Below are positions 1-7,934 of a stretch of DNA of 17,953 bases, piece by piece; within the stretch, counting starts at the first letter, position 1, and each line of letters opens with the position of its first letter. The notes beneath the pieces were generated by a model, which was given only the letters and a program-made list of their open reading frames with translations, was not told the DNA's origin and ran no database searches. This DNA is from Propionibacteriaceae bacterium (lineage in GTDB: Bacteria; Actinomycetota; Actinomycetes; Propionibacteriales; Propionibacteriaceae). Location of the stretch: assembly GCA_031282235.1 (NCBI GenBank), contig JAITED010000163.1, positions 1 through 17,953 of the forward strand, given 5' to 3'. The position numbers and the translations under genes were made by a program.

Positions 1-789
1 GTAGTGCAGCACCCGCACCAACAGCGCACTGGGCAGCCAAGATGCCTTGTTGAACAGCCGCATCCGGGCGGTTTCACGCAGCGCGAGATAGATGGCCACA
101 TCGCGCGCCGGTTCAGCCAAATCAGCAGAGAACTCAGCGACGTTGGTGGGGAGCAAAGCGGCAGTAGCCCCAGTGACCAACGGCAAGGCGGCATCCGAAC
201 CGCTCACTGCGCTGGCCGCCACCTGCGCGATAGCTCGCGACACCTGCTCGGCGTACATCATTGCGGCAGCGGAACGCACCATCCCCGACAAGGTGGTGCG
301 CAAAGCTGCGAACTCTGGCGGGAAATCTTCACCCTGAACGGCGAAAGTGGTCATCATCGCCTCACCCAGCCGTAGTGCGATAGGTGCTACCACGGACTGC
401 CAGCCTGCGAACGTGCGTTCCACCCACTCGGCGCGGCTCCACAGCATCGGGGTCAACTCCACCTCCGGCAACACCCCAGCGGCATCCAGCCAAGTAGCGG
501 CCAACCTAAGCGCCTCGGCAAGCTCCCGATTGGAGTCAAGGTTTACATACGGGTCGGGCCCGGCGACGGCAACGAGTTTGCGTACATTACTTTTCACCTC
601 CGGCCAAGGCACCCCCGCACCCGCTTTAGGGCTCATCCGCCCCACCACCTGATTGAGGTTGCCGAGCAAGGTGGAGATGTCTGGCGGCTGGCCATCCTCA
701 AATCCGAGTTGGCGCAACAACTCCGCTAACGGGTTCACATCTCCCGGGTCGCCGTTTTGGTCGTTAGCGTTGCGCTCGTCGTCACTCAT
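1..789 (-). CDS. zincin_2-family putative zinc-dependent metalloprotease (Rv3195-like), 5' part
   Basis: The frame is open from ATG 789 to the left edge, giving 263 residues without the C-terminus. The start at 789 (MSDDERNAND) is preferred over the in-frame ATG at 801 because a GGGGG run lies 5 nt upstream. The N-terminus is acidic and hydrophilic. It is followed by PLAELLRQLGF, a typical opening of this family, and then helical segments leading to YLALRETARMRLFNKASWL, close to the conserved family block before the metal site. The family is assigned as putative hydrolase/metallopeptidase from sequence and a novel-fold structure; its substrate is unknown. In relatives I remember, the block reads like REAAHQRLF, so the Arg here in place of His is odd. 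The gene is divergent from the Lon-like gene, with 184 bp between starts. This arrangement matches the mycobacterial Rv3195/Rv3194c pair, which supports the call. Confidence 0.82.
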   Translation of the reverse strand, partial: MSDDERNANDQNGDPGDVNPLAELLRQLGFEDGQPPDISTLLGNLNQVVGRMSPKAGAGVPWPEVKSNVRKLVAVAGPDPYVNLDSNRELAEALRLAATWLDAAGVLPEVELTPMLWSRAEWVERTFAGWQSVVAPIALRLGEAMMTTFAVQGEDFPPEFAALRTTLSGMVRSAAAMMYAEQVSRAIAQVAASAVSGSDAALPLVTGATAALLPTNVAEFSADLAEPARDVAIYLALRETARMRLFNKASWLPSALLVRVLHY

Positions 790-812
790 CGCTGCCCCCA
801 TCTCATGCCTGG

Positions 813-818
813 ATGCTA
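813..818 (-). promoter_or_regulatory. candidate -10 element for the zincin_2 gene
   Basis: On the minus strand TAGCAT fits the TAnnnT -10 pattern and lies 23 nt upstream of the ATG at 789, giving a short leader of about 15 nt. I see no convincing -35. This is inference from pattern only. Confidence 0.3.
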
Positions 819-960
819 CCATTCAACACCCCAACCGGAGCATGAGGGAACATAAATGTTGAGTTACGCTGGGCGTGTCTTAAGCAGCGCCCCCTTAAGT
901 TTCGCGCTGCCATCTGCTCTAGTAGAGGTGGAATACTGGGGTGCTGTGGCCTAGGCGCGG

Positions 961-966
961 TATCGT
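961..966 (+). promoter_or_regulatory. -10 element placing a leaderless start at 974
   Basis: TATCGT fits TAnnnT and ends exactly 7 nt before ATG 974, so the transcript would start at or next to the start codon. The same TAnnnT-N7-start layout occurs at 9694 and 16646. Leaderless transcripts are common in Actinobacteria, which supports 974 over the upstream GTG at 941. Confidence 0.45.
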
Positions 967-973
967 AGACGCT

Positions 974-2068
974 ATGGTTTCGGGCATTGAGGGGCAGCAC
1001 CCGCAGCGGGTGCAGTCCGCGAGTCAGCGCCGCCTGCTGACCCTGCTGGTCGCCTCCGCCATGTTGCTGGGTCTGGCGGCAGCGTTAGTGCTGCTACCCA
1101 TCCGCTACGTACTGTGGGCACCTGCCGCGCCGATAGATTTATACGCAGCAGCGGAACAACCGGCAATCGTCATTGAGGGAACAGCCACCTACCCGGTGAC
1201 CGGGCAACTGCTGCTCACCCCGGTGTCAGTCACTTCCGCAGACGGCAGCGTGTCGCTGTTGGATGCGGTGTCAACATTTTTGATGGACGACCACGGGGTG
1301 TTTCCCCGCGAAGTCAGCTATCCGGTGGGCGCGCCAGTGGAACAGGTGCAGCAGGAAGTCCCGGCGGTCATGCCAGCAGCCAGACGGGCGGCGGTGGTGG
1401 CGGCGCTTCGAATCGCTGGCCACAACGTGCAACAGGTGCCGCTCATCACCCACGTAGTAGTTTCAGGGCCGTCGTATGGTCGTTTAGAGGTGGATGACAT
1501 CATCACAAAAGTGGACAAAGTGGATGTGTACACCGCCGCCGACGTAAACACCCTAATCAACCAATACGAAGCGGGCGCGGTGGTGCCGCTGACGATACGG
1601 CGGCAAGACTTGGAGTTACAGGTGGGGGTGACAACGGTGGTGACGAGCGACCAGCAGGTTCGTATCGGCATCACCATGGAGGACAACTACAGTTACGAAC
1701 CAAATATCAACTTCAGCCTCGACATCTCCGGGGTCACTAGCGCTGCGGGGTTGATTTTGGCCATCGGCGTATACGATTACCTCGACTCGGAGGATTTGAT
1801 TGCTGGTCGCAGCGTGGCTGGTACTGGCGTGGTGGATGTGAGCGGAACCATCTCTGCTGCCAGTGGGGTCGCTGAAAAGCTTCGCGCCGCTGCGGATGCG
1901 GGAGCCGACCTGTTTCTGCTGCCCGCCGCCAACTGCCAAGACATCGTTGGGAGCAGCTTTGGCGGGATGCGTATCGTCAAAGTGAGCGCTTTAGAAGATG
2001 CCATCGCCAGCTTGCGCACCCTGCGCGATGATCCAACAGCCGAGGTGCCCAGTTGTGAAACCCCTTAA
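974..2068 (+). CDS. Lon-like (S16-type) membrane-anchored PDZ protein, Rv3194c-like, with altered active site
   Basis: The protein has 364 residues. A basic N-terminus is followed by one membrane anchor (about 22-45), then an extracytoplasmic region. A short PDZ domain follows (about 163-225, including GRLEVDDIITKVD), then a Lon-type C-terminal domain (about 245-345). The Lon fold is recognisable from AGLILAIGVYDYL, AGTGVVDVSGTI and GVAEKLRAAADAGA. Aligned by eye with the family pattern GPSAGLMFALGIYD, the sequence reads TSAAGLILAIGVYD. The canonical catalytic Ser is therefore Ala257, with a Ser at 256. The partner Lys (Lys302, in GVAEK) is kept. The protein may be inactive, or may use the shifted Ser. 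GTG 941 is an alternative start with GAGGTGG about 10 nt upstream. The gene lies 75 bp upstream of UPF0182, a conserved pairing in Actinobacteria. Substrate is unknown. Confidence 0.87.
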   Translation: MVSGIEGQHPQRVQSASQRRLLTLLVASAMLLGLAAALVLLPIRYVLWAPAAPIDLYAAAEQPAIVIEGTATYPVTGQLLLTPVSVTSADGSVSLLDAVSTFLMDDHGVFPREVSYPVGAPVEQVQQEVPAVMPAARRAAVVAALRIAGHNVQQVPLITHVVVSGPSYGRLEVDDIITKVDKVDVYTAADVNTLINQYEAGAVVPLTIRRQDLELQVGVTTVVTSDQQVRIGITMEDNYSYEPNINFSLDISGVTSAAGLILAIGVYDYLDSEDLIAGRSVAGTGVVDVSGTISAASGVAEKLRAAADAGADLFLLPAANCQDIVGSSFGGMRIVKVSALEDAIASLRTLRDDPTAEVPSCETP

Positions 2069-2131
2069 AAACCCCACCTGAATGCCCAAAAGGCCTTAAG
2101 CAGCAAGACCAGATTTAGATACGAAAACCCC

Positions 2132-2137
2132 AAGGAG
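2132..2137 (+). promoter_or_regulatory. ribosome binding site of the UPF0182 gene
   Basis: AAGGAG, 6 nt before GTG 2144, is the clearest Shine-Dalgarno sequence in the window and fixes the start of the downstream gene. Confidence 0.8.
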
Positions 2138-2143
2138 ATATTA

Positions 2144-5014
2144 GTGAACCAGCTTTCTTTAACCCGATTACAGCGCGTGGCTATCGTCGTGGCCGTAGTT
2201 TTAGCGGCAGGATTCGGCATAGTAACGTTTCTGACTCACATCTACACCGAATGGTTGTGGTATCAAAGTGTCGGGCAACAGCAGGTGTACACCACCCGGC
2301 TAATAACCGCAGTCGGCTTGTTTATCGCGTTCGCGGCGCTAGTGGCCACTCTGGTGGCAGCGTCCGGGCTAGTGGCGCTGAAACTACGCCCAGCGGCGCA
2401 GCGTTCCAAAAAACCACAGGAGGGGCTGAGCCAACTGGCTATCGTGCTGCTGGTGGCGCTCGGTGTCGGGGTGATGGCGGGCATGGGAGCCTCCAGCCAA
2501 GTGGATACGTTCCTGACTTGGCGGGGTGGGCAGCCGTTCGGGGAAGTGGATGCCTACTACGGTCTGGATTTGAGTTTCTATATATTTACGCTGCCGTGGT
2601 GGCGGCTGGTGCTGGGCTACGTGATGACTGGCCTTGTGGTGGGGGGCATCGTCGCGGTGCTGCTACACGCCCTGAACGGTGCAGCGCAGACCCCGCCGGT
2701 GAAGATGCGCGCCCGAGAATCTGCCGGCACCCTCACCCCAGAGTTCTCATTGAGCAACCCGTTCACCAAGGCTTCACAAGGGCAGTTGTCGCTGACCGCC
2801 GCTTTGATTCTGGTGGTATACGGGGTGCAGCAACTGCTCAGCCGCTACAGTTTCACGGTGAGCGACAACGACGAGCTGTTCACCGGCATCGGCTACACCG
2901 ATGACCACTCCCGTATCACTGCGGCGCTAGTGGTGGCGGTCATCTCGTTCATCTGCGCAGCGGTGTTCGTTGCCAATACGGTGTTGCGGCGCTGGCCGGT
3001 GGCGGTGTCGGCCATCGTGCTACTGGTGGTGTCGTCCCTTATCGTTTCCACCATCTACCCGGCCATCGTGCAGCGCTTCTCGGTGCGCCCTGACGAACCT
3101 ATCGTCGAATCCCCGTATATCGCGGCACACATCTCTGCCACCCGCAAGGCATACGGCATCGACAAAGTGGAGATAACCGCGTACTCCGCTGAAACTAACG
3201 TATCCGCTGGTCAACTGCGCGCCGACGCGGAGGCGTTGCCCGGTATCCGGTTGATGGACCCGGAGGTGATTGCGCCCGCGTTTGAGCAGTTGCAGCAGGT
3301 ACGGGGTTACTACACGTTCCCGAGTGTGCTGGATGTGGACCGTTACAGTATTGATGGGCAGATGACGGATGCCATCATCGCCGCCCGCGAGATTGATTTG
3401 GCCAGCATCCCCGACCAATCTTGGAGCAACCTGCACACCGTATATACGCATGGCTACGCGATGGTGGCAGCGTATGGCAACCGGCGGCAACCCAGCGGTG
3501 AGCCGAGTTGGATTGTGGGGGATATTCCTCCCACCGGGGCGCTCTCCGAGCATCAATCCCGTATTTACTTCGGTGAACGCACCACCGAGTACGCCATTGT
3601 CGGTGCGCCCGAGGGCACGCAGCCGGTGGAGTTGGACACCCCCGGTGGCGGCACTGAGGGCACTGAGACCCGGAACACCTACGCGGGCAGCGGCGGTGTC
3701 TCCGTCGGCTCGTTGTTCAATCGATTACTGTTCGCGTTAAAGTTCACCGACCTCAACCTGTTGCTCTCCGACCGGGTGAATGAAGAATCCGTAATCCTGT
3801 TCGACCGGGTGCCCACTGCGCGGGTGGCGAAGATTGCGCCGTGGCTCACTGTTGACCAAAACCCGTTCCCAGCTATCGTTGATGGCCGGGTGGTGTGGAT
3901 TGTGGATGGCTACACCACCACCTCCGAGTATCCGAACTCGCAGCATGTGCAGTTGAGCGATGGCAAATCCGTGAACTACATGCGCAACTCGGTCAAGGCC
4001 ACTGTTGATGCGCTGGATGGCACCGTGACGCTCTACGCTTGGGACGAAACCGACCCCATTTTGCGTACTTGGATGCAGATTTTCCCGAATCTGTTGCAGC
4101 CGAAGTCGGGGATTAGCGCCGACCTGCTGCAGCATCTGCGCTACCCGCAGGACATCTTCAAGGTGCAACGGGAAGTGTTGGGGCGCTACCACACCACAAA
4201 CCCTGACACTTGGTATCAGCAATCCGACCTGTGGCAAGTGCCCAGCGACCCCCGCGCCAGCAGCTCCGGGGTGAAAGAGCCGCCGTATTATCTCTCTATC
4301 AAATGGCCAGACGATGAGCAGCCGGTGTTTTCGCAGACCGCGGTGTACGTGCCGCGCGACCGCGAAAATCTGGGCGCTTATCTGGCTGTGGTCGCGGACG
4401 CTTCCAGCCCCGACTATGGGCGATTACGGGTCTTGAAACTCTCGGATACGCAGCAGATTGCCGGGCCGGGGCAGACGTTCAACGCCATCACCACCGACCA
4501 AAAGGTGGCTGACAAGCTGTTACCGTATACGAAACAGGGCAGCGCGCAAGCCATCTACGGCAACCTGCTCACCCTGCCGCTGGGCGGTGGGTTGATATAC
4601 GTCGAGCCCATCTATACGCAGCGCAAAAACGACTCCACCTCAGCTTCCGGGTCATACCCGGTGCTGCGCTTCGTGGTGGTGCGCTTCGGGGAGCACATCG
4701 GCATCGGTGACACTTTGCAGGAGGCGCTGGATACGGTGTTCGCTGGCGATTCCGGTGCCGAAACCGGGGAGGACCCCAGCGGCACCCCCACTACGCCCAC
4801 CGACCCGACCACGCCCACTGACCCCAGCACGCCCACCGACCCCACGCAGCCTACCGACCCGGATGCAGCCGCAATCCGTGCCCTGCTCGTGGAAGCCGAA
4901 AGCTACTTCTTGGCCGCAGATAAGGCGCTACAGGCCGGTGATTTGGCAGGGTATCAAGCCCAACTAGCGTTAGCGCGTGAGAAAATCGCCGCTGCTTTGG
5001 CAGGGTTGCGCTAG
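2144..5014 (+). CDS. UPF0182 family (COG1615) large membrane protein, Rv3193c-like
   Basis: The protein has 956 residues from a GTG start with a strong SD. About seven membrane helices occupy residues 9-310 (roughly 9-31, 50-75, 95-115, 145-175, 215-235, 259-281 and 287-310). A large, presumably extracytoplasmic domain follows. Family blocks visible by eye include SPYIAAHISATRKAYGID, the VRGYYTFPSVLDVDRY region, and HLRYPQDIFKVQREVLGRYH. A Pro/Thr/Asp linker near 880-905 made of TPTDP-like units precedes a C-terminal helical hairpin of about 45 residues (LLVEAESYFLAADKAL to the end), the usual ending in this family. Length is normal for the family. Function is unknown. The protein probably acts in the envelope, and its pairing with the Lon-like protein is conserved. 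It is likely the second gene of a two-gene transcript and ends just before a palindromic element. Confidence 0.92.
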   Translation: MNQLSLTRLQRVAIVVAVVLAAGFGIVTFLTHIYTEWLWYQSVGQQQVYTTRLITAVGLFIAFAALVATLVAASGLVALKLRPAAQRSKKPQEGLSQLAIVLLVALGVGVMAGMGASSQVDTFLTWRGGQPFGEVDAYYGLDLSFYIFTLPWWRLVLGYVMTGLVVGGIVAVLLHALNGAAQTPPVKMRARESAGTLTPEFSLSNPFTKASQGQLSLTAALILVVYGVQQLLSRYSFTVSDNDELFTGIGYTDDHSRITAALVVAVISFICAAVFVANTVLRRWPVAVSAIVLLVVSSLIVSTIYPAIVQRFSVRPDEPIVESPYIAAHISATRKAYGIDKVEITAYSAETNVSAGQLRADAEALPGIRLMDPEVIAPAFEQLQQVRGYYTFPSVLDVDRYSIDGQMTDAIIAAREIDLASIPDQSWSNLHTVYTHGYAMVAAYGNRRQPSGEPSWIVGDIPPTGALSEHQSRIYFGERTTEYAIVGAPEGTQPVELDTPGGGTEGTETRNTYAGSGGVSVGSLFNRLLFALKFTDLNLLLSDRVNEESVILFDRVPTARVAKIAPWLTVDQNPFPAIVDGRVVWIVDGYTTTSEYPNSQHVQLSDGKSVNYMRNSVKATVDALDGTVTLYAWDETDPILRTWMQIFPNLLQPKSGISADLLQHLRYPQDIFKVQREVLGRYHTTNPDTWYQQSDLWQVPSDPRASSSGVKEPPYYLSIKWPDDEQPVFSQTAVYVPRDRENLGAYLAVVADASSPDYGRLRVLKLSDTQQIAGPGQTFNAITTDQKVADKLLPYTKQGSAQAIYGNLLTLPLGGGLIYVEPIYTQRKNDSTSASGSYPVLRFVVVRFGEHIGIGDTLQEALDTVFAGDSGAETGEDPSGTPTTPTDPTTPTDPSTPTDPTQPTDPDAAAIRALLVEAESYFLAADKALQAGDLAGYQAQLALAREKIAAALAGLR
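4781..4862 (+). repeat. Thr-Pro-Thr-Asp coding tandem repeat
   Basis: Imperfect repeats of 15-18 bp built on ACGCCCACYGACCC encode a TPTDP-type linker between the extracytoplasmic domain and the C-terminal helical hairpin of UPF0182. Such linkers are common in this family and probably vary in length between strains. Confidence 0.7.
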
Positions 5015-5021
5015 CGAATAC

Positions 5022-5134
5022 AAGCCCCCTGCTTGAAGGGGGTGCCGCCGTAGGCGGCGGGGGTTATTGGTGGGTGGCGCAGGGAGGTAACCCCCGTCAG
5101 GCTACGCCTGCCACCCCCTTCGAGAAGGGGGCTA
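5022..5134. repeat. nested palindromic (MITE/REP-like) element, probable bidirectional terminator
   Basis: The element is 113 bp with near-identical inverted ends: (A/T)AGCCCCCT at the left and its complement at the right. It contains four nested hairpins: CCCCCT/AGGGGG (5025-5042), GCCGCC/GGCGGC (5044-5058), CAGGC/GCCTG (5098-5110) and CCCCCTT/AAGGGGG (5114-5131). The left half (5022-5066) pairs with the right half (5088-5134) as one long imperfect stem around a centre of about 21 bp. AATAC lies directly outside both ends (5017-5021 and 5135-5139), as a 5-bp target duplication would. It sits between two convergent genes, so it could end transcripts from both sides. Structure is seen directly; mobility is inferred. 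Confidence 0.75.
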
Positions 5135-5140
5135 AATACG

Positions 5141-6580
5141 TTAGGCGACAGGGTGGCCGAAAGCGTCTACCACGGTGGGGGCTAAACCTAGGGCGGCAAG
5201 CGCGGGCACCAGTGCGGTGGCGTCACCGCCGACCACGATGTGTAACTTTTCTGGGTCAATCCAGCGGTTGAAAGCGGCGGTGGCGGATTCGGGGGTCACC
5301 TGTAAGCAGGCGTTCTGATGCACCCCGAACCACTCCGGGCTCATGCCGTTCGCCACAAACCCTCCGGCCTGATTGGCGATGGCATCAGCGGTGTCATACG
5401 CCAGCGGGGCAACCCCAATGGCGTAGTCAATCGCGTCATTAATCTCAACGGTGGAGAAAGGCTGCGCGGACACGTCCAGCAGTAAGAGCAGTTCGGACAG
5501 CAACGCCCCAGTCACCTCCGGGCGGCATTTAGCGCCAGCGGAGAATACGCCGGTGTTGCGCAGTGGTGCTACGGAACAGTTGGCGCCGTATGTAAACCCG
5601 CGTTCCTCGCGTAACACCCGATTGAGACGTGAGAGGAACGACCCACCCATGGCGATAGCCCCAATCTGCAGTGGTTCTAGGTCGGGATGCCCCCGGGTGG
5701 GGGTGAGGCAGGAGACGTTGACTACGCTTTGCACCGCGCCGGGGTGATGTACCACCCAGACGTGGCGCGCAGCGGTTGGGGCAGCATCCCCGGTTGCGGT
5801 TTCTGATACGGGTAATACGGGCGGTAATACGGGCGATACGGGCGGTACGGCGGCGGTAGTTGCCGGAGTGCGGCTGCAAGCTCGCTGTACGATAGCCGCG
5901 ATGTCGCGGGGGAGTTGCCCGGCAACAATCAGCGTCGCGGCGGCGGGTGACCAGTACTGGTCATGGAAACTCTGTAGCGCAGCAGGGTTGATACGGGTCA
6001 GCGTTTCTTGGTCGCCGTTTAGGCGGCGGGATTCCCGCCAAGCAGTGGGGAACAGGGCGGCGCGTGCCGCGTTTGCGGTTTTAGCGGTGGGGTTGGCCTC
6101 CATATCGACCAGACTGGTGAGTTCATCATCGACGTGGCGCGCCACGTCCACCGCGTCATAAACCGGTTCCCACAACGCCTCGGTGAGCAACGCCAACCCC
6201 ACCTCTAGGTGGTCAGCGGCTACATCCACCCCGAGCCGGGTGCTCTGATACGTGGTGCGCGTGGACAGCATCACCCCTGCCGACTCCACCGCCGCCGCGA
6301 ACAGTTCCCCGGGGTGGGAGGTGGTGCCCTCATCGGCGACATCTGCTGCCAGCGCCGCTACTCCCTCTAGGGCGCGCGGCTCACTGTTAAGCCCGATATC
6401 AAACACCACATCGGCTGAAATCACCGCCTGCGAGGGCAAATCGAACGCCCACACCCGTAAGCCGTTGTCAAGCCGCCATTCGCGGTGGGGAGGGAAAGAC
6501 CAAGGGATAGGGCGACCGATGCTGGGGCGGGAGATAGCCAAGTGGGCTTCGCTCGGATACGTATCATTCGCGCGCGTCAT
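5141..6580 (-). CDS. M16 (insulinase/pitrilysin-type) protein, probable non-catalytic subunit
   Basis: The protein has 479 residues with two M16-type halves. The N-terminal half has the family opening WRLDNGLRVWAFDLP and the block where HxxEH normally lies. Here EGVAALAAD gives Ala76, Ala79 and Asp80 in place of His, Glu and His. The zinc site is therefore absent, as in the alpha-type partner of mitochondrial-type and many bacterial M16 heterodimers. The middle block YWSPAAATLIVAGQL and the C-terminal block RVLREERGFTYGANC are normal. Between the halves (about 236-272) is a Pro/Val/Thr-rich linker encoded by tandem ATACGGGCG-like DNA. The start ATG overlaps the upstream stop as ATGA, so translation is coupled to the active subunit. 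No signal peptide is seen, so the pair probably acts in the cytoplasm. Substrate is unknown. Confidence 0.88.
   Translation of the reverse strand: MTRANDTYPSEAHLAISRPSIGRPIPWSFPPHREWRLDNGLRVWAFDLPSQAVISADVVFDIGLNSEPRALEGVAALAADVADEGTTSHPGELFAAAVESAGVMLSTRTTYQSTRLGVDVAADHLEVGLALLTEALWEPVYDAVDVARHVDDELTSLVDMEANPTAKTANAARAALFPTAWRESRRLNGDQETLTRINPAALQSFHDQYWSPAAATLIVAGQLPRDIAAIVQRACSRTPATTAAVPPVSPVLPPVLPVSETATGDAAPTAARHVWVVHHPGAVQSVVNVSCLTPTRGHPDLEPLQIGAIAMGGSFLSRLNRVLREERGFTYGANCSVAPLRNTGVFSAGAKCRPEVTGALLSELLLLLDVSAQPFSTVEINDAIDYAIGVAPLAYDTADAIANQAGGFVANGMSPEWFGVHQNACLQVTPESATAAFNRWIDPEKLHIVVGGDATALVPALAALGLAPTVVDAFGHPVA
5805..5854. repeat. ATACGGGCG tandem repeat inside the M16 linker
   Basis: The plus strand shows four copies of ATACGG spaced 9-12 bp apart (GATACGGGTA, AATACGGGCG, AATACGGGCG, GATACGGGCG), then GTACGGCGG. 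On the coding strand this yields the VPPVSPVLPPVLPV linker. The repeat core is the same ATACG word that looks over-represented across the window. Confidence 0.7.
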
Positions 6581-7887
6581 GCGTTTACCTCCCCAGTCAG
6601 CGCGGTTTCTTCAACCGCAGTATCAACTTCGTATTCGAGTACGGCGCGCCGCTCTGGAGCTAGCCAAGTGGCGCATACGCGGGCTACGTCTGCGGGGGTC
6701 ACGGCGGAAACCTCCGCAAAACGGGTGTTGATGCGCTCCGGGTCACCGAGCAGCAGCGCGGCAGAGTTGATGGCATCCGCGCGCTCATCGACTGAGGCTA
6801 AAGACGTGAACGAGATACGCGCCGCGTTCGCCAACACCCGCTCCAACTCGGCCTCACTAGGCCCGGCGGCGGCGAGGTCAGTTAGCTGGGTGAGCACTAC
6901 CTCCTCCAACTCTGCCAGAGTGTGCCCGGGGCGGGGGCGGCCGCCGATAGCGAACAGGGAGGTGCCGCGCGACAACCCCAAACCGAAAGCGACGATGGAA
7001 TCGGCAGCCTGCCGGGTGCGTATTAAATCGCGGTACAACCGGCCAGATTGTCCGGCGGTGAGCACTGCTGCGGTCACATCTAGGGCTGCATCTTCCGGGG
7101 TGCCCGCCGGTGGCACCAGCCAAGTCAGCGACAGGTCGGGCAGGGGTACGTCGCGGCGCACGGCAAGGCGCGGCACTCCGGTAAGCGGTGGCAGCGGTGG
7201 CGGCAGCTTGCGTACTCCACGCGGCGTAGTGGGGTTGGGTATCTGGCCGAAGTAGCGCTCTGCGAGCTGGAACCCCTTATCGGTCTCAATAGCGCCGCAT
7301 AGCACCAAAGTGGCGTTGTCAGGGCGATACCAAGTTTCGTAAAACGCCCGTACCATCTCAATTGAGGCGGCATCCAAATCGGCCATAGACCCGATGGTTT
7401 CATGCGCATACGGATGGTGCTCGGGGAAGTTGTGCTGCAACAGCAGGCCGAAAAGGTCACCGTATGGCACGTTGTCGATGCGTTGGCGTTTCTCCTCTTT
7501 CACCACTTCGCGTTGGGTGTCCAGATTGGTTTGAGTGACCGCCAGCCCCCGCATACGCTCCGCTTCCAGCCAGAGCGCCAACTCCACAGCGTGCGGCGGC
7601 ACCGTCTCAAAATAGTTGGTGCGATCCATATCGGTGGTGGCGTTTACCTGCCCGCCTACCGCTTCAATCGCCGCTAGGTGCTCACCGACGGCGACGTGCT
7701 CCGTGCCGGAAAACATCAGATGCTCAAACAGGTGTGCAAAACCGCTCGCGCCCGGCTGCTCATCGCCGGAGCCGACCGCGTACCACAGGTTCACCGCCAC
7801 CGCTGGAGCCACCGGGTCAGGGCTGACGATGACCCGCAGTCCATTGTCCAAAAAACGTTCGTTTAGTGGGTAAGTAACATTGAGCAC
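6577..7887 (-). CDS. M16 family zinc metallopeptidase, catalytic subunit
   Basis: The protein has 436 residues from a GTG start. The inverted zinc motif is HLFEH at 52-56 (in GFAHLFEHLMFSGTEH). The third ligand, a downstream Glu, lies at about 131-132 in QREVVKEEKRQR, about 76 residues later as expected for M16B peptidases. The second half carries the RLYRDLIRTRQAADS block and a degenerate partner domain. Length fits a single-chain M16B subunit that works as a dimer. It is the first gene of a two-gene unit, and its TGA overlaps the ATG of the non-catalytic partner. No signal peptide is visible. It diverges from the DUF554 gene with 47 bp between start codons. Role is probably peptide or protein turnover; substrate cannot be told. 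Confidence 0.92.
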   Translation of the reverse strand: MLNVTYPLNERFLDNGLRVIVSPDPVAPAVAVNLWYAVGSGDEQPGASGFAHLFEHLMFSGTEHVAVGEHLAAIEAVGGQVNATTDMDRTNYFETVPPHAVELALWLEAERMRGLAVTQTNLDTQREVVKEEKRQRIDNVPYGDLFGLLLQHNFPEHHPYAHETIGSMADLDAASIEMVRAFYETWYRPDNATLVLCGAIETDKGFQLAERYFGQIPNPTTPRGVRKLPPPLPPLTGVPRLAVRRDVPLPDLSLTWLVPPAGTPEDAALDVTAAVLTAGQSGRLYRDLIRTRQAADSIVAFGLGLSRGTSLFAIGGRPRPGHTLAELEEVVLTQLTDLAAAGPSEAELERVLANAARISFTSLASVDERADAINSAALLLGDPERINTRFAEVSAVTPADVARVCATWLAPERRAVLEYEVDTAVEETALTGEVNA

Positions 7888-7893
7888 CAGATA

Positions 7894-7899
7894 TGTCTA
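7894..7899 (-). promoter_or_regulatory. candidate -10 for the M16 pair (leaderless or near-leaderless)
   Basis: On the minus strand TAGACA lies 6 nt before GTG 7887. No SD is visible, so a leaderless start is plausible. The whole 47-bp gap must hold both divergent promoters. An imperfect inverted repeat (CCACGG and CTGTGG, about 7899-7921) lies in its middle. Confidence 0.35.
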
Positions 7900-7934
7900 C
7901 CACGGATTGCGAAAACTGTGGTTGACTACTACCC

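Noticed and set aside
917..927. CTCTAGTAGAG 11-bp palindrome in the zincin_2/Lon-like spacer
   Set aside because: Short enough to arise by chance and has no second copy nearby; not called as an operator.
941..973. Start of the Lon-like gene at GTG 941
   Set aside because: It has a GAGGTGG upstream, but the added residues (with two Arg and Trp-Pro) do not resemble the family N-terminus, and a TAnnnT element sits inside it at the right place for a leaderless ATG 974. Not fully excluded.
3020..3556. Long antisense open frame under UPF0182
   Set aside because: Rich in Arg, Gly and His as expected for a shadow frame in GC-rich DNA; no SD and no recognisable domain. The same holds for antisense frames under hrpA and rpoD.
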